Assembly (NCBI GenBank): GCA_012800055.1
Contig: JAAZKA010000105.1
Coordinates: forward strand, 1-33,236
Source: Clostridiales bacterium
GTDB taxonomy: Bacteria; Bacillota; Clostridia; Oscillospirales; QAMX01
Length of the DNA: 33,236 nucleotides
Direction: 5' to 3'
Every line of letters begins with the position of its first letter. The stretch's first letter is position 1. Made by a program: the position numbers and the translations under genes. Below the pieces are notes generated by a model. It worked only from the letters and a program-made list of their open reading frames with translations. It searched no databases and was not told the origin of the DNA. Of this stretch, positions 1 to 8,070 are shown piece by piece.

Positions 1-1
1 A

Positions 2-118
2 CTCTGCGGACTCGACGCGCGGGAGAATCCGTTCTCCGAAACCGACGAGCCGGTCAGCGACGAACTGCTCACGCTTGCGAAGACGTGCGCGCATGAGGCG
101 GCCGAGGCGTATCGATAA
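2..118 (+). CDS. C-terminal fragment of an unidentified CDS running in from the left edge
   Basis: Open frame from base 2 to TAA at 116-118 (LCGLDARENPFSETDEPVSDELLTLAKTCAHEAAEAYR*), followed closely by a hairpin plus T-tract terminator. Confidence 0.6.
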   Translation, partial: LCGLDARENPFSETDEPVSDELLTLAKTCAHEAAEAYR

Positions 119-142
119 CCCATACTTCTTTCAAAAGGCATG

Positions 143-181
143 AAAATGCGAGGTGAGAAAAACTCACCCCGCATTTTTTTG
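143..181 (+). terminator. Rho-independent terminator, possibly bidirectional
   Basis: AATGCGAGGTGAG-aaaaa-CTCACCCCGCATT followed by TTTTT; the opposite strand also has a short T run. Confidence 0.8.
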
Positions 182-329
182 TAGTCGGCTGTGACAAAAT
201 GCCCTCTTGCGCGGTATTCAATGAGGTGTCTCATGTTCTTGATGTTTGCCTGCGAGCCGCCGCCGGTTTGCCGCTTCGGATTCACTTACGACGGGTTGTG
301 CGCCAGCGTCCCGGCTTTGCGGCAGCGCG

Positions 330-1652
330 TTATGTCCGCTCTACGACGGTTTCCCCGAGGACATAGAAGCCGTCATCGGATGGCGCGTCGGTGGCGAGGA
401 AGACCGGTAGCAGCGGATGGACAATACCCAGCTCGAGTTTGTATGCGTCTGCTTCGATGCCCGAGACGTCCAGGTCAAGCGGTACCGTATGAATACCCGG
501 CAGCCACGTACGGATATCCGCAGAGGTCGGCAGGTCATAACAGCGCCGGTCGTTCTTCAGCCTTAAAACCAATGGCAGCGCCTCATAGCACGGTGCGACG
601 CCGCGGTTCTCGATCACCAGCTCCGCCCGCATCCGTTCGTCCGTCACACGCTCCGGGAACGTGAACGAGACAGGGGAGAGGTGATACCCCATCCGTGCGA
701 CCCAGGCGTCGATCTTCTCATGCCACTTGTATGGAATCGGGATGGACTTCGCATTGAACGAGCTGAGGTGCCAGTCCAGACTGCGGGCGATCGCCTCGTC
801 GATATCCCAGCCCTTGCGTTCCCACTCGCCGAGCCACCAGTAGGACTCAAACGAGATCGGCGCTGTCTTCCATACGTCGCTCAACAGCTGAAAGCGCGGC
901 GGATAGAATTCCTGCATATGCCTCGGCTCGCCGTAACCGTCACCGCGCACCCCGACGTTTCGGCGTGTCCGGGCATAGGAGATGATGTCCGGCAGCGAAA
1001 TCTGGCCGATGAGTTGTGTCTGCGTGAAGGTGTCCAGATACGCGTCCGTCATTTCGAGGATTGCTTCCCGCGGGAACTCGTCGAGCTGGTGTCCCTCGCC
1101 CCACGCCCCGGGTACCGTCAGGTAGACCGACGACAGCCGCGGATCCGCGTCAAACCGCTTGCCGAGCTTCCGCACCGCGCGGGAGAACAGTGTGATGAAC
1201 AGCGGATCTTTCGGCGAATCCTTCACCCGCATCCCGTCAGGCCGCTCCGGGCACGAAATTTTCGCCTTCAGCCAGTCCGGGACGTCGTCGCACGCCCGTG
1301 TGGAGTGCGCCATCAGCCGGAATGCCACCGTCTGTCCATGCTCATGGGCAAGCCGCAGGATGTTCTCGATGAAGGCGTAGTTGTATACGCCCTCCGTTGC
1401 CTCAAACTCCTTCCACAGCACACGGATATAAGCGACCGACGAGGCGGGATAATATCCCTCCGCGCGCCCGTTCTGCGGTACATAGTCGGGAACAGGATAG
1501 CATTCCACATTCTCCGTCTCCGTATAGCGATTCTCCGGGCGGACGACAATGTCCGAATAGAGTGCGCCGCCGTTGAAATGCTGGAAACTGACGAAGCCGG
1601 TGTTCGGATTCTGACCCGCCTCGGGACGGTATTGAAAATGGGTTGTCATCAT
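330..1652 (-). CDS. DUF4832-type / GH42-like TIM-barrel glycosidase-related protein
   Basis: 440 aa ORF; beta-galactosidase-like barrel segments (YIRVLWKEFEATEGVYNY..., HEHGQTVAFRLMAHS) and a C-terminal beta domain as in DUF4832 proteins. ATGA overlap with the upstream GH13 gene. Confidence 0.65.
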   Translation of the reverse strand: MMTTHFQYRPEAGQNPNTGFVSFQHFNGGALYSDIVVRPENRYTETENVECYPVPDYVPQNGRAEGYYPASSVAYIRVLWKEFEATEGVYNYAFIENILRLAHEHGQTVAFRLMAHSTRACDDVPDWLKAKISCPERPDGMRVKDSPKDPLFITLFSRAVRKLGKRFDADPRLSSVYLTVPGAWGEGHQLDEFPREAILEMTDAYLDTFTQTQLIGQISLPDIISYARTRRNVGVRGDGYGEPRHMQEFYPPRFQLLSDVWKTAPISFESYWWLGEWERKGWDIDEAIARSLDWHLSSFNAKSIPIPYKWHEKIDAWVARMGYHLSPVSFTFPERVTDERMRAELVIENRGVAPCYEALPLVLRLKNDRRCYDLPTSADIRTWLPGIHTVPLDLDVSGIEADAYKLELGIVHPLLPVFLATDAPSDDGFYVLGETVVERT

Positions 1653-3640
1653 AACGGATTCCTTTCCTGCTTTGATGGATCTGACGTGCAGCTATAAAAC
1701 CACGCACATGAAATCGGCGGCAGAGTACAGCTCAGTGTGCCGCTTGAGATGTACGCACGGTGACCGTTGAGCAATGCGTCCGCCGTGGGCGCGTCCCACG
1801 GGATTTGCAGTGTGTACGGCGTGTTTCCGCGGTTCAGCGCGCACAGCACCCGCTCAGCGCCGGTCTCCCGTATAAACGCGAGGACGGCGGCACCCGCGTA
1901 TACGAACCGCAGCGTTCCGCGCTTCAGCGCGTCCGTATGCGCTCGGACGGTTCCGAGCAGACGGTACCACGACAGCAGTTCCGTGTCCTCATCGCCCCAC
2001 GGATACCCGCGCCGGCACAGCGGGTCCTCAAAGCCCTCCATTCCCGCCTCATCGCCGTAGTAGATCGTCGGAGAGCCGGGGAACGCGTAGAGAATCGCTG
2101 TTGCAAGCTTCAAAAGCGCCTTGCCGTGTGAGCGTTCGTCCGGAGTGAGCCGATGGTTCGCGCGGGCATCCAGCGTCTCGGGGATGTGCGCACAGCCTAA
2201 GAGTGTCAGGATGCGCTCGGTGTCGTGCGTACCGAGGACGTTCATCAGGCTCATAAAGCACGGCGCGGGGTAGTTCTGCTGCAGCTCCTCCATGTCATAC
2301 ATGAAGTCATACGCGTCGCCGCCTTTGAGATACGCGAGGATCGCCCGCCGCAGCGGATAGTTCATCACGCCGTCGAGCTGCTCCCCCAACAGAAAGCGCC
2401 GGCGGGCACCGTAGCTCTCCTTGTTTGACGCATCCTCCCAGACCTCGCCGATGACGACGGCGGCGGGATTCTCCTCACGTACGGCAAGCCGCAGTGCGTC
2501 GAGGAATGCGTCGGGCAGCTCATCCGCGACGTCCAGCCGCCAGCCCGAGGCGCCCGCCCGCAGCCAGTACCGCACCACGCTGTCCTCTCCCCGCACGGTG
2601 TAGTCAAGGTACGACGGTTCCGTTTCCTCTACGCACGGCAGAATCTTGACGCCCCACCACGTCTCGTAGTCGTCCGGCCATGTCCGGAAGCGGTACCAGG
2701 CGTAGTACGGCGACTGCTGTGACTGGTACGCGCCGGGTTCGGGATAGGTGCCGTAGCGGTTGAAGTAGCGGGAGTCCGCACCGGTGTGAGAGAACACGCC
2801 GTCGAGCAGCACACGGATGCAGTACGCGCGGGCGTCCCGGCACAGCGCGGTGAAGTCTGCCTCATCACCCAACATCGGGTCGATTGTCAGGTAGTCGGCG
2901 GTGTCATAGCGGTGATTTGAGCGCGCGGCGAAGATCGGGTTGAGGTAAAGCGTCGTCACGCCGAGACTTTTCAGGTATGGCAGCTTCTCCCGGATGCCCG
3001 CGAGATTGCCGCCGAGGAAGTTGTTGTTCGCGAGCGTTCCGTCCGGTGCGCGGAGGTAGTCGGGCGTCGCGTCCCACGGCTGAATGACACGCCCTTCCGT
3101 GATACCGTGGGAAATGCCGCCGGATACAGTACACCCGAAGGGGAGATCTGCGTTCACTCGCTCTATGCCGTGCGGACGATCTCCGGCACGCGCGAACCGG
3201 TCGGGGAATATCTGATACGTCACACCCTCGCCATACCACGCCGGGACATCGAGCGCCGGGTCATAGACGGTGAGCTGCCACGCGGGGATGGGTACCGCGT
3301 TGTAGATGCCGCCGGTGACATCGGGATGCGTGGGACTGCCGCGCAGCTTGCCGTAGAAATAGGGCAGCCCGCCTTCGCGGCACAGTGTGAAGTGGTAGAA
3401 ATACAGTCCCGACGCGTCCGGTGTGAAGGTGGCGGTGAAGCGGTCGTACAGCTTCCCCGCCGACGTCCGCGTCATGAGAATATGCAGCTCCCCGCGGTCG
3501 GTGTGTACGGTGAGCGTGGCGTCGCGGACAGCGAAGGTACGGGGAGTATCAATGGCCAGTGTGACCGTTTGCCCCGCCGGTACCGCGCCGTAGGGCGTGC
3601 GGTACACCGCGAGACGCGGGTCGTGAATCGGCATGAGCAT
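1649..3640 (-). CDS. GH13 alpha-amylase family protein (neopullulanase/cyclomaltodextrinase-like)
   Basis: GH13 conserved regions: DGVFSHTG (I), GWRLDVADELP (II), VVIGEVWED (III), LGTHDTERIL (IV). Start placed at 3640 (MLMPIHDPRLAVYRTP) because of the upstream CGGAGG, rather than the ORF-track start at 3760. Confidence 0.9.
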   Translation of the reverse strand: MLMPIHDPRLAVYRTPYGAVPAGQTVTLAIDTPRTFAVRDATLTVHTDRGELHILMTRTSAGKLYDRFTATFTPDASGLYFYHFTLCREGGLPYFYGKLRGSPTHPDVTGGIYNAVPIPAWQLTVYDPALDVPAWYGEGVTYQIFPDRFARAGDRPHGIERVNADLPFGCTVSGGISHGITEGRVIQPWDATPDYLRAPDGTLANNNFLGGNLAGIREKLPYLKSLGVTTLYLNPIFAARSNHRYDTADYLTIDPMLGDEADFTALCRDARAYCIRVLLDGVFSHTGADSRYFNRYGTYPEPGAYQSQQSPYYAWYRFRTWPDDYETWWGVKILPCVEETEPSYLDYTVRGEDSVVRYWLRAGASGWRLDVADELPDAFLDALRLAVREENPAAVVIGEVWEDASNKESYGARRRFLLGEQLDGVMNYPLRRAILAYLKGGDAYDFMYDMEELQQNYPAPCFMSLMNVLGTHDTERILTLLGCAHIPETLDARANHRLTPDERSHGKALLKLATAILYAFPGSPTIYYGDEAGMEGFEDPLCRRGYPWGDEDTELLSWYRLLGTVRAHTDALKRGTLRFVYAGAAVLAFIRETGAERVLCALNRGNTPYTLQIPWDAPTADALLNGHRAYISSGTLSCTLPPISCAWFYSCTSDPSKQERNPL

Positions 3641-3763
3641 GGGAAACCTCCGAAAACAGAACCTGGTACGCTTTGCGTTCCTGCATAAGATGAATATGCT
3701 GAAAACTGCGTGATCATACAGGACGGAAACCGGCAGCGGGCATTTTTTCACTGCCGGCATCGT

Positions 3764-4969
3764 TTACTTTTTCAGCAGCTTTTCCATCATACGGAAACCG
3801 TTCGGCTCATATACTCCGGTAGACGCAGCGTCATGTTCGGTGTAGCGGGGGGCGGGATGCGCGCCCGGCTCGTTCGAGCGCCACAACACATACGGCACGG
3901 GGGTGCGCGTATGCGTCCGGACGTCGCAGGGCGTCGGGTGGTCGGGCATTAACAGTACGCTCAGGTCCTCCCCGGCAAACGCGTCGAGGATGGGGCCGAG
4001 AATCTCGCGGTCGATGCTCTCGATCGCCCAGACTTTCTTCATCGGGTCGCCGTGGTGTCCGCATTCATCGGGCGACTCGATGTGAAGATAGACGAAGTCG
4101 CAGCCTTCACGTAAAAGAGAGATCGCCGCGTCACCCTTGCCGCGGAAGTTTGTCTCGATCGCGCCGGTCGCTCCCGGGACATCGACCGTCTGCAGACCGG
4201 CGCACATGCCCAGGCCGCGGATCAGGTCGACCGCACAGACCACACCGCCGCGCACGCCGTAGGTCTGGCAGAGGTTTGGGAGCGTCGGACGCGTTCCTTC
4301 ACCCCAGAACCATGCGGTGTTCGCAGGATGCAAGCCTCTTGCCCGACGGCTCACGTTCACCGGATGATCCCGAAGAATTTCCCGAGAGCGCTGCATCATC
4401 GTGAGCAGCCGGTCGGCGTAGCGACCGGTCGGGAGGTGTCCCGCGACGGGCTGGCCGATGATGTCGTGCGGCGGGGTGCAGTCGGTACCGGTCTGAGCGT
4501 GGGGGAGTACCAGGCAGTGGCGGTAACTGATGCCCGGATAGAGCGCCGCGTCGTACTCCGCGAAGACGGGGGCAAGCGCCGCGATGAGCTGCCGGGCTTC
4601 GTCGGTCGTGATCTCGTCGGAGGAATAGTCGATCATCGTGCAGTCTTCGAGGTTTTCGTCATCGGAGAGTGTGACGAGGTTGCAGCGCATGGCGACGTCG
4701 TCGGGAAGAAGGTCCACGCCCATGCTGGCGGCCTCGAGCGGGGAACGGCCGGAGTAGTAGATACGCGGGTCGAAGCCCATACAGGACATATTGGCGGTAT
4801 CGGAGCCGGTGGGCATGCTATCGGGGATGGTTTTTACCATGCCGACGGAGCCGTGCGCGGCGAGAAAGTCCATGTGCGGGTGGGAGGCGGCCTCGAGCGG
4901 GGTGCGGTTTCCGAGCGCCGGGACGGGAGTGTCTGCCATGCCGTCGCCGAGAAGGAGAACGTATTTCAT
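3764..4969 (-). CDS. apgM: Cofactor-independent phosphoglycerate mutase, ApgM type
   Basis: MKYVLLLGDGMADTPVPALGNRTPLEAASHPHMDFLA, TGSDTANMSCMGFDP, LHIESPDECGHHGD and LLMPDHPTPC are characteristic of the archaeal-type iPGM family. Start placed at 4969. Confidence 0.9.
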   Translation of the reverse strand: MKYVLLLGDGMADTPVPALGNRTPLEAASHPHMDFLAAHGSVGMVKTIPDSMPTGSDTANMSCMGFDPRIYYSGRSPLEAASMGVDLLPDDVAMRCNLVTLSDDENLEDCTMIDYSSDEITTDEARQLIAALAPVFAEYDAALYPGISYRHCLVLPHAQTGTDCTPPHDIIGQPVAGHLPTGRYADRLLTMMQRSREILRDHPVNVSRRARGLHPANTAWFWGEGTRPTLPNLCQTYGVRGGVVCAVDLIRGLGMCAGLQTVDVPGATGAIETNFRGKGDAAISLLREGCDFVYLHIESPDECGHHGDPMKKVWAIESIDREILGPILDAFAGEDLSVLLMPDHPTPCDVRTHTRTPVPYVLWRSNEPGAHPAPRYTEHDAASTGVYEPNGFRMMEKLLKK

Positions 4970-5010
4970 TTCGTCAAACCTCGGTCTTGTATGATATAGA
5001 AGAATACTAT

Positions 5011-5039
5011 ATTTTACCACAAAACCCGCCTGCGTGCAA
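5011..5039 (-). promoter_or_regulatory. Predicted sigma-A-type promoter for apgM
   Basis: On the minus strand: TTGCAC - 17 bp - TAAAAT. Confidence 0.6.
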
Positions 5040-5108
5040 TAGGGAATTTTATCTAAGGATTCGTTGTCCGAGCGTAATTAAATGATTAAAGAAATACGTT
5101 AAAAGCTA

Positions 5109-5137
5109 TTGCAAAACAGAAAAGAATATGCTATGAT
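5109..5137 (+). promoter_or_regulatory. Predicted sigma-A-type promoter for the small membrane protein gene
   Basis: TTGCAA - 17 bp - TATGAT. Confidence 0.65.
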
Positions 5138-5191
5138 AAAATTACTATGTGCGGACGGGCACCCGCCGTCTATTATGAAGGAGGATGCATC

Positions 5192-5539
5192 ATGGCAAAC
5201 AACTTTATGGAAGACATCACCGCAACCTTTGACTCGGCTGACATTGAGAAGAATAAAACCGTCGCAGCGCTTGCATCGATCCCTGCCCTGTTCTGGCTGC
5301 CCTTCGTCGCTGCAAAGGATTCTCCGTTTGCCAAGTTTTACGCCAATGTCGGTCTCGTCCTGCTCATCGCCGGAGTGGTTGCGTCCATCCTGATGAAAAT
5401 TTTGGGATGGTTCGGAGGCCTTGTCGGCGGACTGATTCAGCTTGCGGTAACCATCGCAGTGATCATCAGCTTGGTCAACGGATTCCAGGGCAAGGCGGTC
5501 AAGCTGCCGGTCATCGGGGATATCGTCATCATCAAATAA
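5192..5539 (+). CDS. Small integral membrane protein, DUF4870/Tic20-like
   Basis: 115 aa MANNFMEDITATFDSADIEKNKTVAALASIPALFWLPFVAAKDSPFAKFYANVGLVLLIAG...; GAAGGAGG upstream of ATG 5192; the 'DIEKNK..AAL..IP.LF..P...AKDSPFA.F.AN.GLVLL' pattern resembles DUF4870-like proteins. Confidence 0.8.
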   Translation: MANNFMEDITATFDSADIEKNKTVAALASIPALFWLPFVAAKDSPFAKFYANVGLVLLIAGVVASILMKILGWFGGLVGGLIQLAVTIAVIISLVNGFQGKAVKLPVIGDIVIIK

Positions 5540-5550
5540 ACCGTATACAC

Positions 5551-5582
5551 AAAAGGGAGCCGTCGGACGCGGCTCCCTTTTT
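5551..5582 (+). terminator. Rho-independent terminator
   Basis: AAAAGGGAGCCG-tcggacg-CGGCTCCCTTTTT. Confidence 0.9.
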
Positions 5583-5717
5583 GACTGCCCGGCAGACGGC
5601 AGAGCCGGGACAACCTGCTTGAAAAAGCATGAGCTTTCGCCGTCCGTGGATGGAAATCACGGGGGTTTTCTTACACCGGTCCGCGAAACGGGAAAGATAA
5701 ATAACATATACAAAGAG

Positions 5718-5736
5718 ATTATACTTTTCGTATAAT
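5718..5736. promoter_or_regulatory. Candidate operator upstream of the propeller operon
   Basis: Perfect inverted repeat ATTATAC-ttttc-GTATAAT ending 16 bp upstream of the predicted -35 box. Confidence 0.4.
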
Positions 5737-5752
5737 TATCTGTGCAAAAGGC

Positions 5753-5781
5753 TTGTAATTCCCGGCCAACTCTGGTATAAT
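5753..5781 (+). promoter_or_regulatory. Predicted promoter of the five-propeller operon
   Basis: TTGTAA - 17 bp - TATAAT, about 75 bp upstream of the P1 start codon. Confidence 0.75.
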
Positions 5782-5854
5782 GTATGCATATTCGGAAAAT
5801 CCGTACGGGAGCCGTCCCGCATCTCCACACCATAAATCAGGGAGGTTATCACTC

Positions 5855-7963
5855 ATGCCCAAGTACGTCTTCGAACGCTTCTCCGACGAGGCACATCGGC
5901 TGATCAATCAGGCGGGTGTTCACCAGGCGTTTCCGAAAGCCGAGGGAAACGAAAACTTCAACGCCTGCTGGGATGCTGCCATCTCCGACGACGGCACGTT
6001 CTACTACACCCTCTCCTCCGAGGCCGGCAAGTGCGACCACGCCAAGCTCGTGCGGTATGACCTCGAGAAAAACGAGATCGTCGAGTGCTTCCATGCGGCA
6101 AAGTACCTGATGCCTAAGGATCGCCAGCTTCCGCACTCGAAGTTCCACACCTCCATCAACTTTATGAACGACGGCCGCATCATTGCCACCACCCACTCCA
6201 CCGACCGTGCCAAGCAGCATGTCGAATGGATGCCGTTCGGTCATCACAACCACGTCTGGGAGGGCTTTCCCGGCTCACAGATTCTCGTATATGACCCCAA
6301 GACCGAACATGTCGAGAGCTGGGGCACACCCGTCACGCATGAGTCGATCTACGGCGCGAAATATGACCCGAAGCACAACCGGCTGTATATGATCGGTTTC
6401 ATGCGCGGGCATGTCTACTCCTTCGACTGCGAGACCCGCAAGGTTGAGGATTTGGGCAAGATGGCGGAGCTGTACTGCTACCGGCTCGTCCTCGGCGCCG
6501 ACGGGAATATCTACGGCTGCACCAAGTCCGGGCAGCTTTTCAAGATTGACACTGAGCGCAATAAGCTCGAGAATATGGCGTTCCGTGTCCCGGAGTACCC
6601 GGATAACTATGTCAATAACACCTGGTACCGCTATATGGAGAACGCGCGCAATCACGCGTCGGGACGCTTCATGTATATGATGTTCGCCGTTGCGCCTTAT
6701 ATGTACAAGCTGGACTTCGCAACAGGCGAGGTTTACCCGGCGGGGAAGATTATGCCCGGCGACGGACTGTACGAGCTGCCCGCGCGTGACGGCTCCTGGA
6801 ACCCCCACAGCTTCATTCTGGATAAAGACGGCGTTATCTGGTTCTGCGTCCACCACTGGAGTGTCCACAATGACACCGAGTACACCGACCCGCGTCCGTG
6901 CTATCTGATGCGCTGGGACGTTGAGAACGGGGAGGAGCCATACTGCTGCGGCATCATCGGTACGCCGACGCGTGTCGAGAACAGCATCACCGAGATGGAG
7001 TACGACGAGAAGCGGGACATCCTCTACTTCGCGAACGTCGGGCGCGGCTTCGGCGGCGACGGTCCGAGCGCAGTTGCCATCGAGCTTAAAAAGTTCCGTC
7101 CGGTATACCGTGAGCGCGGTCCGGTCTCCGACGACCCGATCATCCAGCCCCGCAAGCTGACTGAGGACGAGATAAAGGCCCGTGCTGCGCGTGCGGCGAA
7201 GAAAATCGGCGAGGAAGTCACCGAGCACAACCCCTTCCAGGCGTTCCCGCCGGCGAAGGTCACTCCGGTGCGCATCTGGCGCAGTTTCCCGCGTCTGGAT
7301 GTTGACGAGAGCAAGGTGATCGGCATGGCGTGGGATGACCACGGCGAGCTGCATGTCGTCTGCGGCGCGGGAGGGACATTCGATACCGCGAAGTATGTGC
7401 TGCGCATCACGGTCAATGTCGGTATCCCGGGGATGGTGGTGTCCGGACTGCGCGAGATGAAGTATATCCACGACGAGTACCGCGCGTGGCTGAAGGCGCA
7501 CATTCTGCCGCAGCCTGTGCCGGAATTCCCGGAGACGGTGAAGCTCCCCGAGGCGACGGGCCGCCGCTACCGTGCGAAGGCAAGCGCCGTATGTGAGTGG
7601 CACGACGGCTCGAAGATCGTCGGGACGCTTGATGCGCTGGCAGCGATCGTCCGTCCGAACGGCAAGGTGTATTCGCTCGGCAACGCCGCGGCATACGGGC
7701 CGGTGCGCTGCATGGTCACCAACGCTGCGAAGACGAAGCTCTGGGGCGTCGCCGGAGACGAAGAGGACATGGGCTATGTCTTTACCTATGACGATGACGA
7801 GGGTCTGCGGCAGCTCGGTATCCTCAACTACAACTCCCACGGTTGGTTTGACGGCCCGACCGCGTCCAACATCCTGTCGAGTATTGCAATCAGCCAAGAC
7901 GATAAGTACCTCGCCATCGGCGGTGCGGATCGCATCGCTGCGGTGCATATCATCACGCTGTAA
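5855..7963 (+). CDS. Multi-blade beta-propeller-like protein, paralog P1 (cytoplasmic, function unknown)
   Basis: Start ATG 5855 with GGGAGG upstream; 702 aa. Repeated blade-like units (DDGTFYYTLSSEAGKCDHAKLVRYD, ADGNIYGCTKSGQLFKIDTE, KDGVIWFCV...); C-terminal blade SSIAISQDDKYLAIGGADRIAAVHIITL. No signal peptide seen. Confidence 0.85.
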   Translation: MPKYVFERFSDEAHRLINQAGVHQAFPKAEGNENFNACWDAAISDDGTFYYTLSSEAGKCDHAKLVRYDLEKNEIVECFHAAKYLMPKDRQLPHSKFHTSINFMNDGRIIATTHSTDRAKQHVEWMPFGHHNHVWEGFPGSQILVYDPKTEHVESWGTPVTHESIYGAKYDPKHNRLYMIGFMRGHVYSFDCETRKVEDLGKMAELYCYRLVLGADGNIYGCTKSGQLFKIDTERNKLENMAFRVPEYPDNYVNNTWYRYMENARNHASGRFMYMMFAVAPYMYKLDFATGEVYPAGKIMPGDGLYELPARDGSWNPHSFILDKDGVIWFCVHHWSVHNDTEYTDPRPCYLMRWDVENGEEPYCCGIIGTPTRVENSITEMEYDEKRDILYFANVGRGFGGDGPSAVAIELKKFRPVYRERGPVSDDPIIQPRKLTEDEIKARAARAAKKIGEEVTEHNPFQAFPPAKVTPVRIWRSFPRLDVDESKVIGMAWDDHGELHVVCGAGGTFDTAKYVLRITVNVGIPGMVVSGLREMKYIHDEYRAWLKAHILPQPVPEFPETVKLPEATGRRYRAKASAVCEWHDGSKIVGTLDALAAIVRPNGKVYSLGNAAAYGPVRCMVTNAAKTKLWGVAGDEEDMGYVFTYDDDEGLRQLGILNYNSHGWFDGPTASNILSSIAISQDDKYLAIGGADRIAAVHIITL

Positions 7964-8070
7964 GTGTGTCATATACCCCGCGCGTGGGAATATCCTTAAG
8001 CGCAGGGTACAATCCTTTTATATTGACGAACCCGCTGCGGCTACACCGCACATCAAGGGAGGAACCAAAT

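Noticed and set aside
681-1697. 338-aa plus-strand ORF opposite the DUF4832 gene
   Set aside because: Arg/Val/Leu-rich antisense translation without domain features; the minus-strand protein is coherent.
6275-7972. 565-aa minus-strand ORF antisense to P1
   Set aside because: Shadow ORF from GC-rich codon structure; Arg/Val/His-rich low-quality protein; the plus frame has RBS, family motifs and paralogs. Similar antisense ORFs recur in the other paralogs.
7964-8070. Internal promoter between P1 and P2 (TACAAT/TATATT)
   Set aside because: No acceptable -35 box at 16-18 bp spacing was found; not supported.
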